The notes below the pieces were generated by a model. The model worked only from the letters and a program-made list of their open reading frames with translations. It was not told the origin of the DNA and made no database searches. A program made the position numbers and the translations under genes. Positions 1 through 8,489 of a stretch of 64,000 bases of DNA are shown piece after piece. Every line of letters begins with the position of its first letter. The stretch's first letter is position 1. Location: NCBI RefSeq assembly GCF_014237835.1, contig NZ_JACJVI010000015.1, forward strand, positions 62,001 through 126,000, in the 5' to 3' direction. The DNA is from Rhizobium sp. AQ_MP (lineage in GTDB: Bacteria; Pseudomonadota; Alphaproteobacteria; Rhizobiales; Rhizobiaceae).

Positions 1-163
1 ACATAGATTTCTGCCTCGATTTTCAGGCCGGCGAGCATTCAATTGGATCCTTTCACGACTGGTAGCGAAAGGAACAAACAGGGAACACATGGGGCGTCAA
101 AAATCAAGGTAGAAGATTACGCGATCCTAATCGAAGGCTTCGCTTCAAAAGCGAGTGGGGGGA

Positions 164-1096
164 CTAATCTCGTTTTCTGTCGCCGCCATCTGCCATCGGA
201 TCGTAACCATGCTTGGTCCAATGGTCGTTCTGATCACGCAGCAAATCATAAGATCCTTCAACGACAAACTCGAAATGCGGAGCCTGATCTGGCCTGCGGA
301 CTGCCTCCCATAGATGGCCGCTGAGGGCATCTGCAGCTCTTATCTGCGCCTTGGATCGCCACTCATCGTCCCGGGCGCGATCAAAACTCCCTACCATGAG
401 CGCGAGCTCATACAATAACCCTCGAGCGTGAACATATGGAATAAAGCGAAGGTAATGGAGGTTGAGTTCAACGCGTGCTGACCGCTCGCCTGTCGACTTT
501 TGTCGAGCCAGGAGCATTCCGGCTCCCAGCGTCACCTGAAAACTGCCGACCTCGCAGGAGTTGTACCATACGGCGTAGGTCCGCCCGATGTCTGGTGCAT
601 CGTAGCCGCGAGCATCAGTGCTTGGCAGCTCTTCGATGGCCCATGGATCCGCGAGGTGCTTATTCAGCAACGCTGCGAACCATCGAAAATCGTGAAACAG
701 AACTTCATGCTCAGGCCGTATCCACGATGAGATAGCGCCACCTCCAGCAAGGCTTTCCGGCTGTCGATGTTGCGGGACATGTCGAGGTCCTTCAAGCAGG
801 GCTAAGACGCCCGAATAGTCCGTGTGAACGACTCTCGCCTCGACGGTATCTAGCCTGCTTTCGATGTGCATAAGTGCGATCGCACCGATTGCTGCAATGA
901 CGCCGATTGTCATCCAGAGGTCAGAGATCCCGAAGAAACTCTTCACTACGGATGCAGCAGCCACTGCCGCACCGATACCGAGATAAAACTTAAATCGTCC
1001 CACTTCGCGATCCCCCGCCTCTTGCTGAAGAGTTTTAGGGAGGGTTCCGCAGACTGTCCATGCGCAGGTTGTGCTTGTGAAAGCGCAGATTTGCAC
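164..1096 (-). CDS. hypothetical protein with two membrane segments near the N terminus
   Basis: The reading frame gives 310 residues. About residues 32-80 hold two hydrophobic segments (starting near GRFKFYLGIGAAVAAASVV and then LWMTIGVIAAIGAIALM), followed by a roughly 230-residue soluble domain with many aromatic residues. I do not recognise the family. The first 31 residues look non-native (Cys/Thr rich), so the real start may be the GTG near 1003, just before the first membrane segment. It stands alone, divergent from the small gene at 1166. The layout suggests a membrane-anchored cytoplasmic domain, but no function can be assigned. Confidence 0.6.
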   Translation of the reverse strand: MQICAFTSTTCAWTVCGTLPKTLQQEAGDREVGRFKFYLGIGAAVAAASVVKSFFGISDLWMTIGVIAAIGAIALMHIESRLDTVEARVVHTDYSGVLALLEGPRHVPQHRQPESLAGGGAISSWIRPEHEVLFHDFRWFAALLNKHLADPWAIEELPSTDARGYDAPDIGRTYAVWYNSCEVGSFQVTLGAGMLLARQKSTGERSARVELNLHYLRFIPYVHARGLLYELALMVGSFDRARDDEWRSKAQIRAADALSGHLWEAVRRPDQAPHFEFVVEGSYDLLRDQNDHWTKHGYDPMADGGDRKRD

Positions 1097-1165
1097 CTAA
1101 CGCGAGTTCAAGCCGAGTGGTAGGCTAGAGGGCATTGTCACGATGGAGAGAATGGAGCTCGCGCC

Positions 1166-1513
1166 ATGGCTGACGAAGTAGAAGATCTTTCAAGAACCCT
1201 GATCTGGACGGTGGGTATGATCACTCAAGCCGATCCAGACGATCTCAGGCGTGTATCAAGGGCATATCGAGAAGCGCAGGATCTTGTTTCCCAGATCCCG
1301 AAGAATGAAGAAGGCGCGCGTCCTCGCATCGTCGCTTGTTTTCACCGCTCAGACGAGTATCGAGCCGCAGACGATATCGCCTGCGTCGGATGGATCCTGA
1401 CGGCGATCCAGGAGCGCGTGAACGAAGGCGATTTGCCCGACTGGCGGAAACTGCGAACCGTCGTGAAGAAGGCAGTGAAACTGCTACCGGATTCGACACG
1501 CACGCTTCACTGA
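1166..1513 (+). CDS. small hypothetical protein
   Basis: A 115-residue, predominantly helical, charged soluble protein beginning MADEVEDLSRTLIW. The ATG is preceded by a purine-rich stretch (gagagaatggagctcgcgcc), so this start is plausible. No motif or membrane segment is visible and I do not recognise the family. It lies divergent from the membrane protein at 164-1096 and just upstream of the first copy of the 205-bp repeat. An overlapping reverse-strand frame looks like a shadow because its composition is Arg/Ser-rich. Confidence 0.5.
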   Translation: MADEVEDLSRTLIWTVGMITQADPDDLRRVSRAYREAQDLVSQIPKNEEGARPRIVACFHRSDEYRAADDIACVGWILTAIQERVNEGDLPDWRKLRTVVKKAVKLLPDSTRTLH

Positions 1514-1628
1514 ATCCGGTCGCTGCCTTTCCTGACGACAGGATCGTCGATGCCAATCACCTCTGGCGCGTTCGGAGCGTCCAAAAGGTGCTCAAACCCT
1601 TCCCACGTTGCCTTGTCCTCAACCCAGC

Positions 1629-1833
1629 GGAACGGTTTTGCCGGGGGAAGTTGGCCCCGGCTTCCGCTTCGCGGCGCTATGCTAAGCCTCCTGCGGCTTC
1701 CCTTTTTCCGTCAAAACCGTGTCGAGAATTCCCGCTTTCCCGCCCCTGAAGGAGGGGCGGCGCTATGCTGAAAGCTCCGATGTTCTTCATTGTCTTTCTC
1801 GGATCTCGGACTGGCGCCGATCGATCCGAGCGA
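1629..1833 (+). repeat. 205-bp direct repeat, copy 1
   Basis: Nearly identical in sequence, and in the same orientation, to 11311-11515. Its first part (1632-1720) is bounded by the inverted 9-mers ACGGTTTTG and CAAAACCGT and holds a further GCCGGGG/CCCCGGC stem. The second part has a CCGCCCC/GGGGCGG hairpin that overlaps an AAGGAGG ribosome-binding-like sequence followed by ATG at 1765. That ATG opens a frame whose first 23 residues (MLKAPMFFIVFLGSRTGADR...) are the same in both copies and then diverge. The rest of 1514-1977 holds no convincing gene. Confidence 0.85.
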
Positions 1834-1977
1834 TGTTTTCGCCAGATCGGCCGGAGAAGGACGCCGCATGAGCGCCGGCTGTTCGCCAAAGGCGGCCGGC
1901 GCGCGGCGGAAACCAAATCCATCCCACTGAGGAAAAGTTATGGCGCGGCTTTCGCCGCGCCGATAACGACGATCCGC

Positions 1978-2475
1978 CTACTTCTCCTTCGTTGTCAGAT
2001 GCGGGAGAACGACGCGAATTACTTCCAGGCCTCTCGTATCCAGCTTGCGCAGTTCGTTGAACGTGAGCCGTAGCAATCTCGTATGCTCTTTGTCTTTGCC
2101 GAACAAGTGAGGAGCCGCATGTTCCAGCAGATCCTCCGGATGAGCCCCGAGAGCTTCGCAGGCATGAACAAGACGACTGACCGTTAGCTTTGACTGCCCT
2201 GTTTCATAGCGCGCATAGGTTCGGGACCCGATACCAAGAAGCTTGGCAAACTTCTGGACGGAGAGCCTGCGGTTGGTCCGATGCACTCTAAGGGCCTCGG
2301 CAATTCGGGTTTCCAGCTCTTCAGCAAGGAGCACGCGACCATTTTGGGGCTTACGGTAGGTCGGCTTTTCAAGCGCTGGATCATGCACCTCCATGAGCCC
2401 GAGGGTGTCGACCCAATTTTCGAAGACAGGACCTGCCATGGCACTCCTAACGTATCCACCAAACGTTGCGTCCAT
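1978..2475 (-). CDS. XRE-family helix-turn-helix transcriptional regulator
   Basis: A 165-residue protein. Residues about 55-120 form a helix-turn-helix of the Cro/C1 (XRE) type: LSVQKFAKLLGIGSRTYARY followed by ETGQSKLTVSRLVHACEAL. The N-terminal 50 residues are a non-conserved arm, and the C-terminal 40 residues are basic and helical. An alternative start is the Met at 2439 (MAGPVFENW). Such proteins bind DNA operators as dimers; the target here is unknown. It stands alone and is the only regulator in the first 12 kb apart from the possible HTH region of the RcgA-like protein. Confidence 0.8.
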   Translation of the reverse strand: MDATFGGYVRSAMAGPVFENWVDTLGLMEVHDPALEKPTYRKPQNGRVLLAEELETRIAEALRVHRTNRRLSVQKFAKLLGIGSRTYARYETGQSKLTVSRLVHACEALGAHPEDLLEHAAPHLFGKDKEHTRLLRLTFNELRKLDTRGLEVIRVVLPHLTTKEK

Positions 2476-2770
2476 CTAATCCGGACCGCAACCGCTAAGG
2501 AAGACCTAAAGTGTACTTTGGTGATCAAATTTGGCGCATCGCTGACGCGACCCCGCTCTATGCCTGCGGCACGGAGCCAGCCAAAAAGCTGTCTCCGCCC
2601 AAAGGGGTAGCGATCGGTTGCGCTTGCGGCTTCGCCGCTAACGTAGCGAAAACTCGCGCCACATTGGATCGACTTAGGCTGTTTACATGCGTGATTGATC
2701 AACCCATATTGCCCCCGGACGCAGGTAGGTCGTGGCAAGTCTCTAGCCCTTTCTTGTCGCGTACCAACGG

Positions 2771-2808
2771 AGGCCGCCCCGCCTCGTATCGGGGCGGCCT
2801 TTCCTTTT
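2771..2808 (+). terminator. strong intrinsic terminator with no gene in front of it
   Basis: AGGCCGCCCC (2771-2780) pairs with GGGGCGGCCT (2791-2800) around a 10-base loop and is followed by TTCCTTTTAT. This is a good rho-independent terminator for plus-strand transcription. No convincing plus-strand gene lies between the regulator start (2475) and this hairpin, so it may end an unannotated small RNA. The remainder of 2810-3179 is noncoding, GC-rich and shows no gene. Confidence 0.65.
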
Positions 2809-3179
2809 ATGCCGATGCCAGGTTCCGGTTCTTCCGATGAGTCATTGCGCTCATGCGCCGTTCACAGAGAAGCAGTGACGCCGGAGGCGTCCATTTTGTC
2901 CCTTAGATGAGGGAAAGAGGAGCGCTGCCCCCTCTCCCTCACAAGGGGAAAAAACGGTTTCCCCGTCCTTCCTTCGCTTCGGGCCGAACCCTCGCTTCCG
3001 TGCAGGATCGCCGCTCACGCGACGCCCCTTCGGCTTTGCCTCGGGCGGGCGAACCCCCTCCGTTTTTATCCCCTTGCCACCCTCTCCCCCGCTGCTCCGC
3101 GCGAGCTCGGGAGCAGGAGCGGGGCTCCTGCCCACGAGGGCATGAGTAGACCGCTTCGCGGAACAGAAAGGGCTAGATA

Positions 3180-3635
3180 ATGACGAGGAAAACGACCGTT
3201 TACGTTGTGGACCCCCACACTGAAACCATTCAGGCCGTGGATGTGGAAGCGCCCAGCGCGTTCTCCCAAACCTACACCTTGATTAATTGCCAGCTAGTCG
3301 AAGTTGTGCCGTTCGATAGCAACCATGTTCTTATCGTCGATGAAGAGGGTTTGCGGGATGGCCTGACCGCCTTCACCATCTTTGACGGCTACCCGCAGCC
3401 ATTGGCCGGAAAAATCGTCCTTACCAGTCTGGACGGGGCACACGTCCTTCCGCCGCAAATCAGCATCGAGGAAGCGGCCAACCGATTCAAATGTTGCAAG
3501 CCTGTCCTGGACCCTGTGTTTGCCCAACAGGACGAACATACGCCGAAAGGGGTCATTCTTGCCGGTGTGCTGATTGGATTTCAGACGCGCATCGAGCGCC
3601 GCACCCCGACCGTGATTAAGGGAGGCGTCCAATGA
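3180..3635 (+). CDS. plasmid-type hypothetical protein, DUF3846-like
   Basis: A 151-residue protein, first of a compact plus-strand group. The stretch around residues 35-70 (NCQLVEVVPFDSNHVLIVDE then GLRDG) resembles the DUF3846 type of phage and plasmid proteins, in which a variable value is followed by VDEEGL; this is an impression, not a search result. Its stop overlaps the next start as ATGA at 3632-3635, so the two are probably translationally coupled. Function unknown. Confidence 0.65.
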   Translation: MTRKTTVYVVDPHTETIQAVDVEAPSAFSQTYTLINCQLVEVVPFDSNHVLIVDEEGLRDGLTAFTIFDGYPQPLAGKIVLTSLDGAHVLPPQISIEEAANRFKCCKPVLDPVFAQQDEHTPKGVILAGVLIGFQTRIERRTPTVIKGGVQ

Positions 3636-4630
3636 TCGTTGCCGTTGTCGAGAACCGTACCCTCTCCATTCTCGCAGGAACCTTTGCCGCGACCATCGCG
3701 GCAAAGGACATCGAACATAGCTTCCATGCCCTCACCCATTTTCCGGAGCGGCGCACCGTCTCCGAACTTGAGGGGCTGGCAGAGCGCCTGAACGACTTTG
3801 CCGCCTACATGGTGGAGCTGTGGGAGCAAGCAAAACTGCCCCCGCCGGAAGCTGAACTAGAGGCGTTCGCCCGCCGTCATGTCGAGATCACCCGCAAATA
3901 TTGGGCAGCGGAAGGCCGTTGCATGAACTGGTTTATCACCGGTCCTGCCCGCTTTCCCGTGGCCCGCAACGAAAAGCGGATGCGAGTTTCAGACGCCCGC
4001 CGTGCCGATATCTTGGCCCATATTGCGACCGCGAAAAAGGCGGCGAAGCGCAAGGCGTTTCCTCATGGGACCGATGATGAGCCGATCCGCTCCGGTGATC
4101 CTGCCGCTATGCAGCGCATTGCCTCGCGGATTGAAGACCTGGCCCTGTCCATCGACCGGATGAAACGGGCGAACGTCATCATTCGCCGGATGGAGAAGGA
4201 TCAGGCAAGCGAAGCCGACATTCTGGCCCGCGTGGTCGCAGAAACCGGCATGGACGAAGAGAGGGCGGCGCGTGGCGTCCAGCTTGCCCCTTGGCAGAAC
4301 CGGCGTGGGTTTTCCACCACCAACACCCGCGCAGAGCTTCGCCGGATGCAATCCCGCCTTGCTTCGCTTGCGGTCATGAAGAAGCGCGGCGACCGGGCCG
4401 AAGACATCGAGACCGAGGCGGGCGCCGTCACGGTCAAGGAAAATGCCGACATGGCGCGCATTCAGTTGCTCTTTCCCGGCAAGCCCGACGAGCAGACGCG
4501 GCGCACCCTCAAATCTCACGGGTTCCGCTGGTCCCCCTCACAAGGAGCATGGCAGCGCAACTTGAACGAGGCGGGACGCTATGCGGCCAAGTGCGTCTTG
4601 AAATCGATCAGCGGCGACAGCGCCGCTTGA
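3632..4630 (+). CDS. plasmid-type hypothetical protein ending in the GFRWSP...GAWQR motif
   Basis: 332 residues. The long helical body (residues about 60-270) is rich in Arg and Glu. The C-terminal 40 residues carry LKSHGFRWSPSQGAWQRNLN, a sequence typical of the end of DUF3560-like and other large plasmid or phage proteins of Hyphomicrobiales. The start overlaps the previous stop (ATGA). Such genes usually sit in backbone clusters of conjugative plasmids near antirestriction genes. No catalytic motif is evident. Confidence 0.7.
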   Translation: MIVAVVENRTLSILAGTFAATIAAKDIEHSFHALTHFPERRTVSELEGLAERLNDFAAYMVELWEQAKLPPPEAELEAFARRHVEITRKYWAAEGRCMNWFITGPARFPVARNEKRMRVSDARRADILAHIATAKKAAKRKAFPHGTDDEPIRSGDPAAMQRIASRIEDLALSIDRMKRANVIIRRMEKDQASEADILARVVAETGMDEERAARGVQLAPWQNRRGFSTTNTRAELRRMQSRLASLAVMKKRGDRAEDIETEAGAVTVKENADMARIQLLFPGKPDEQTRRTLKSHGFRWSPSQGAWQRNLNEAGRYAAKCVLKSISGDSAA

Positions 4631-4658
4631 TCAGCCCGGAAACCAAAGGACCAGAACA

Positions 4659-4895
4659 ATGAATCGCAAGAGCCAGCGCCGCGCCGTTGTGGTGTTTGAT
4701 ACGCCGTCCGGTCTGGGCGGAAGCCATACGGTCGAGGTTGTCGAGGAAATCGGAGACGATAAAGTCAGGGTGCGCGTCTGGTACGGACGCGCCACCGCGA
4801 CTGGTTGGGAAGCATGGAAGGATTGGGACGGCTATCGGTTTGAGACAGACCGCGCCAGCCTGAAAAATGAGCGGACAATGCCGCTGTTCAAATAG
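4659..4895 (+). CDS. small hypothetical protein
   Basis: A 78-residue protein beginning MNRKSQRRAVVVFDTPSG, preceded by AAAGGA at a usable distance. It is rich in beta-forming and charged residues (VEVVEEIGDDKVRVRVWYG), consistent with a small beta-barrel fold. It is third in the plus-strand group 3180-5250, 28 bases after the previous stop. No family recognised. Confidence 0.6.
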   Translation: MNRKSQRRAVVVFDTPSGLGGSHTVEVVEEIGDDKVRVRVWYGRATATGWEAWKDWDGYRFETDRASLKNERTMPLFK

Positions 4896-4944
4896 CCCCC
4901 TGGGCCGCGCCATTGACGCGGCCCGCTCATCAGGAGGATCACCA

Positions 4945-5250
4945 TTGAGCCGCTACACCGTAACCGTAAGAACAGACGAGGAAGCAGACGAAAACGCCGT
5001 GATCGGGTACGACCCGCCGTTACGCACCTTCTTTCTGCAGGCATTTCCAGACGAGGAAACCGATGAATATGCACTATGGTTTGGGACGCTTCTTGAGCAG
5101 CACCCGAGCCTTGAATCGATCATCGAAAGCGCTCGCCGTTTTGGCTACCAGGTGGAGGGACTGACGCAGGACGCCATAATCGCGATGACGAAGGAAGCGG
5201 GAACGCCGACACCGCCCAGCCTTGGGGAGCGGTTAGGATTGGTGCGCTGA
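4945..5250 (+). CDS. small hypothetical protein, probable TTG start
   Basis: The open frame extends back to 4867, but that would overlap the previous gene. A perfect AGGAGG (4932-4937) lies 7 bases before the in-frame TTG at 4945, so I place the start there, giving 101 residues beginning (M)SRYTVTVRTDEEADENAV. It is acidic, with the ending PPSLGERLGLVR. The family is unknown. It ends the 3180-5250 cluster, and 5251-5416 shows nothing further. Confidence 0.6.
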   Translation: MSRYTVTVRTDEEADENAVIGYDPPLRTFFLQAFPDEETDEYALWFGTLLEQHPSLESIIESARRFGYQVEGLTQDAIIAMTKEAGTPTPPSLGERLGLVR

Positions 5251-5416
5251 CAGTTGTCTGATGTAGTTACGGGGCTGGTTCGAATGAACTGGCCCCGTCG
5301 CCTTTTTGGCCATTGCGAACCTGGCCGCATCGAGCGGGCTGCGGTTCGCCCGAAGGGAGCCCTTGCCCCTCCCCTCGGCTCCCCTCCCGCCCGAGCTGAC
5401 GGCACGGTTCCTCATG

Positions 5417-5818
5417 TCATTGAGGACGGCGAGCCCGAGGACTCGCCAGCATTCTCATCTCTTTGGCCGTCAGAGAGCTCTTTGTCGCAATTAAATAGCT
5501 CGTCAGATAGGCCAGCTTCAGACTGGCCTCTCCGGCACATTTAGGTTGGTACTTGAGGAGTGCCAGGCGTCCTGCTTTCGCACTTTTGGCGTCCTGAACC
5601 GCTGCGGAGTGCTGATCGATCAGTTCGCGGAGAGAAGGGGCATCATTCGTCGCACTACTTGCGGTTTCTGATTCAATGAACTTGGTCGCAGATATGCCCA
5701 ACGGCTGCGTGGGGTCTTCGGTGGTTCTTGCGCCACGGGTCGAACGCGAACTGGATGACAAGAGTAGCATGGCAGATGCCTCACGGATCAAGTTGCATTG
5801 GAGGAGCTTTAAGACCAT
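5417..5818 (-). CDS. small hypothetical protein
   Basis: Up to 133 residues; the more credible start is the Met at 5773 (MLLLSSSSRSTRG). The C-terminal 70 residues (SLRELIDQHSAAVQDAKSAK and onward) look like a folded helical domain, while the N-terminal part is low-complexity Ser/Thr. It is divergent from the RcgA-like gene at 5879. No family recognised. Confidence 0.45.
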   Translation of the reverse strand: MVLKLLQCNLIREASAMLLLSSSSRSTRGARTTEDPTQPLGISATKFIESETASSATNDAPSLRELIDQHSAAVQDAKSAKAGRLALLKYQPKCAGEASLKLAYLTSYLIATKSSLTAKEMRMLASPRARRPQ

Positions 5819-5878
5819 TGCACGAAACAGAAGGCACGATAGGATACGAAACGAAACGAAATCCGGACCCGCAAGTCA

Positions 5879-7483
5879 TTGGAAAAAAACGGTAAGATTT
5901 TTGTCCCGCCGCCTAACGACGGGAGCGATTTCAAGGAACTGTTCAAGCAAATGGCCGCAGCTGGAGCCGGCCGACCTTTGGGCGATGACGGTTTTCCGCA
6001 AGGACCTTGGACGCCGGAATTGCTCGCTGATACCATTTCCAGGATCGACTCCAACCGTGCCGGAGTGGATCTTCGGACGGTCCAGCTCTGGTTTCAGGAG
6101 AACGACAAAGGCATCAGCACAGCCAACCTCCGCTGGCTGGCACGCATCTTCGGTTGCGGCGATCGCGAGGCAACCAATGAGTGGATGGCGGAGCTCAGCG
6201 CGGCGCAAGCGCGCTTGACCGCCAAGCGACGGGACAAAAAGAAAAGTGGTAGCCCGGCTACGACCGCGCTGCGTAACATGTCGGCGCCAGCCGAGGAAGA
6301 GATTCCACTAACCCCTGTCGTCTCGGTAGACCTACAACCCATGCCGGCCGAGCGACGTTCAAGCCTCGCCCTTAAGACCGAAGGGATGTTCTCTCACGAG
6401 GCGCACCTCAACTTGCCAGCCTCCATATTTGCCGGTTCGTCCGCTTTGGGGTTCCTGTCCTTCATCCTGGGGATCCACAGCATCACCTATACGCGGGCGG
6501 ATGGGGTCGAGAAGCAGGTTGGGTTTCTCTGGGCACCGAACTGGACCTTCCTCTTCATGGTGCTGTTGCCGCTGTTCTTCGCGCTCGTGATCGAGCTTCT
6601 CGGCTTTTGGAAACAGGATGGCCGTCTGAGGTTTCTGTCGGAGGTCGATCGTCCGACTAGCGGCGACTCCTGGAGGCAGAATCTCAAGACCAATTCCCAC
6701 ACCTATTGGGCAGTCTTCGTCATCTGCATTTTGTTCGCAGGCGTGGTTCAATGGATCGGGGTGCAGCTTATCCCGCTGCTTGAACAAAAGCAGGATTTCG
6801 CGCCGAGCTGGGGGACGATCGGCATCATCCGGCCCGATGTTGTATCGACGCCGGCGGCCATCGTGTTTACCGCCCTCGCCTATCTCTACATGTCATTTAG
6901 CTTCTACCTGCTATTCGCTGGCCTGATCCTGCTTCACACAATCGTCCACGATCTATGGAAGCTGAAAAGAGAACCCAGGCTGCGGCCCGATCAGGAAACC
7001 ACGACTAGCGATATCGGTTTAAGGGTCATGCGGGGCGTTTTCAGATGCACGGTTCTTGTCGTCCTCGCCGCCATCTGCATGAAGGCTCAAAGCGCCTATC
7101 TCGCCTCTCAAGGCCCCGATTTCGTAACATGGTTGGTGCGCGATGTGTGGGCAACGCTGACCGCTTACGATGATGGTGATCGCATCTTCGAATACAGGCT
7201 TCCGACCCACTACAGCAGCTTGCTCGTAACACTCTCGAGCTGCAGCGTCTTTGTGTACGGAGCAATCCGTATCGGTGACGACAACCGGCTCCGTGGGCCG
7301 CTGTGGAAGATGTCAGCCGTTATCGTTCTGCTATTCGCGTCATATATGTTGATCGACGCGTTCGATGGGTTCTCGATCTTGCTGATCGTTACCGGACTGA
7401 TCGCGACCTATGGCCTGCTCGATCCAGAATTCGGCCCGGGTTGGCGAGCCGGCGAGATAAGAAGCGACAGCCATGTTTCATAA
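5879..7483 (+). CDS. rcgA: RcgA-family putative membrane transporter/regulator of plasmid conjugation
   Basis: 534 residues. Residues about 35-100 contain an HTH-like stretch (DLRTVQLWFQENDKGISTAN then LRWLARIFGCGD). From about residue 180 there are around eight hydrophobic segments, so the second half is an integral membrane protein. The layout and its partner downstream match the RcgA/RcgR pair I know from rhizobial conjugative plasmids, where they influence transfer; the name rests on memory, not a search. The start is a TTG at 5879 without a clear ribosome site; an in-frame ATG lies at 5951. It overlaps rcgR by 11 bases. Confidence 0.65.
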   Translation: MEKNGKIFVPPPNDGSDFKELFKQMAAAGAGRPLGDDGFPQGPWTPELLADTISRIDSNRAGVDLRTVQLWFQENDKGISTANLRWLARIFGCGDREATNEWMAELSAAQARLTAKRRDKKKSGSPATTALRNMSAPAEEEIPLTPVVSVDLQPMPAERRSSLALKTEGMFSHEAHLNLPASIFAGSSALGFLSFILGIHSITYTRADGVEKQVGFLWAPNWTFLFMVLLPLFFALVIELLGFWKQDGRLRFLSEVDRPTSGDSWRQNLKTNSHTYWAVFVICILFAGVVQWIGVQLIPLLEQKQDFAPSWGTIGIIRPDVVSTPAAIVFTALAYLYMSFSFYLLFAGLILLHTIVHDLWKLKREPRLRPDQETTTSDIGLRVMRGVFRCTVLVVLAAICMKAQSAYLASQGPDFVTWLVRDVWATLTAYDDGDRIFEYRLPTHYSSLLVTLSSCSVFVYGAIRIGDDNRLRGPLWKMSAVIVLLFASYMLIDAFDGFSILLIVTGLIATYGLLDPEFGPGWRAGEIRSDSHVS

Positions 7484-8489
7484 CTGGTTAGATCGGTGGG
7501 ACGAAGGCCGCGCTCAGCGGGGCGAAGAGGCTAAGAAGGTCACGGATCTCATTCTGGACGCCGATCGCGCGTTCCCCGGAATGGGCGCGGTTGAAACGGT
7601 AGATGAGTTTTGCGCTCTTGCGGAAAGGGCCGCTGCTGATCCGGGATTCTTCGATCCGCCCGACACAGGTGACGATGCGTTTGAGCTGCGAGACGGCTTG
7701 CTTACATTCCCTTCCGACGTTCCAACCGATGTCGCTGAAAACAACCTTGCGTGGGCCCGGATCACCGAGAGCGGAAAACGCGATAAGGCAGTCGTGATAT
7801 TCCATCACTGGAACGCCGAAAGCCGGAACCGGCAGATTGCCGGGTTCCTCTCCCGGCAAGGGATCACGGTTATCGAGATCGCCATGCCTTACCACTTGGA
7901 GCGCAAGCGCCCAGGCTCGCTCTATGCCGATTACATGCTCAGCGCCAATCTCGGCCGAACGGTGCAGGCCGTCAGACAGGCTGTATGGGACGGGCGTAAG
8001 CTTATCCGCTGGCTGAAGCGCGAGGGGTATCGGGATGTTTCCGTCCTCGGGATGAGTCTTGGTTCCTGGATAGCCGGACTGGTCGCGGCGCATGAGACCG
8101 CCGTTTCTCGGGCGTCGCTCTTCCTCACGGCCGGAAGCCTTGCCGAAATGGTATGGACCGGGCGCGCAACCCGATCGATCCGGAAGAGCCTCGAGCCGCA
8201 TCTTACCCTTGCCCAGCTGCAACGAGCGTGGGCACCACTCAATCTTGAAAACCATGTAGACAAGCTGGCGCGGCCAAGCCTCGAAATTCATGTCATCCTA
8301 GCATCGAGGGACACGGTTGTTTTGCCGGACCTGTCAGAACGCCTGCTAAAGCGGCTGCAGAATGCCGGAGCCAGAGTAAGCGTGCTGCGGCTGAATTGCG
8401 GGCACTACTCTCTTGGGCGGCCACCCTACATCTTGGGAGCCGGATGGAGCCTGAAGCGGTTTCTGTTGAAGGAAGGCTGCGCCATGTAG
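7473..8489 (+). CDS. rcgR: RcgR-family alpha/beta hydrolase (putative lactone hydrolase)
   Basis: 338 residues. The alpha/beta-hydrolase nucleophile elbow GMSLGS gives Ser195. Asp280 (ASRDTVV) and His311 (NCGHYSLG) are well placed to complete the triad, and HHWN at 111-114 resembles the oxyanion-hole loop. It overlaps rcgA by 11 bases, so the two are almost certainly co-expressed. In rhizobial plasmids the RcgR family has been proposed to act on quorum-sensing lactones; that substrate is inferred from the family, not from this sequence. No signal peptide, so cytoplasmic. Confidence 0.7.
   Translation: MFHNWLDRWDEGRAQRGEEAKKVTDLILDADRAFPGMGAVETVDEFCALAERAAADPGFFDPPDTGDDAFELRDGLLTFPSDVPTDVAENNLAWARITESGKRDKAVVIFHHWNAESRNRQIAGFLSRQGITVIEIAMPYHLERKRPGSLYADYMLSANLGRTVQAVRQAVWDGRKLIRWLKREGYRDVSVLGMSLGSWIAGLVAAHETAVSRASLFLTAGSLAEMVWTGRATRSIRKSLEPHLTLAQLQRAWAPLNLENHVDKLARPSLEIHVILASRDTVVLPDLSERLLKRLQNAGARVSVLRLNCGHYSLGRPPYILGAGWSLKRFLLKEGCAM

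Noticed and set aside
4989..5074. Possible short repeats in the 3180-5250 gene cluster
   Set aside because: Only codon-level similarity from shared composition; no true repeat.
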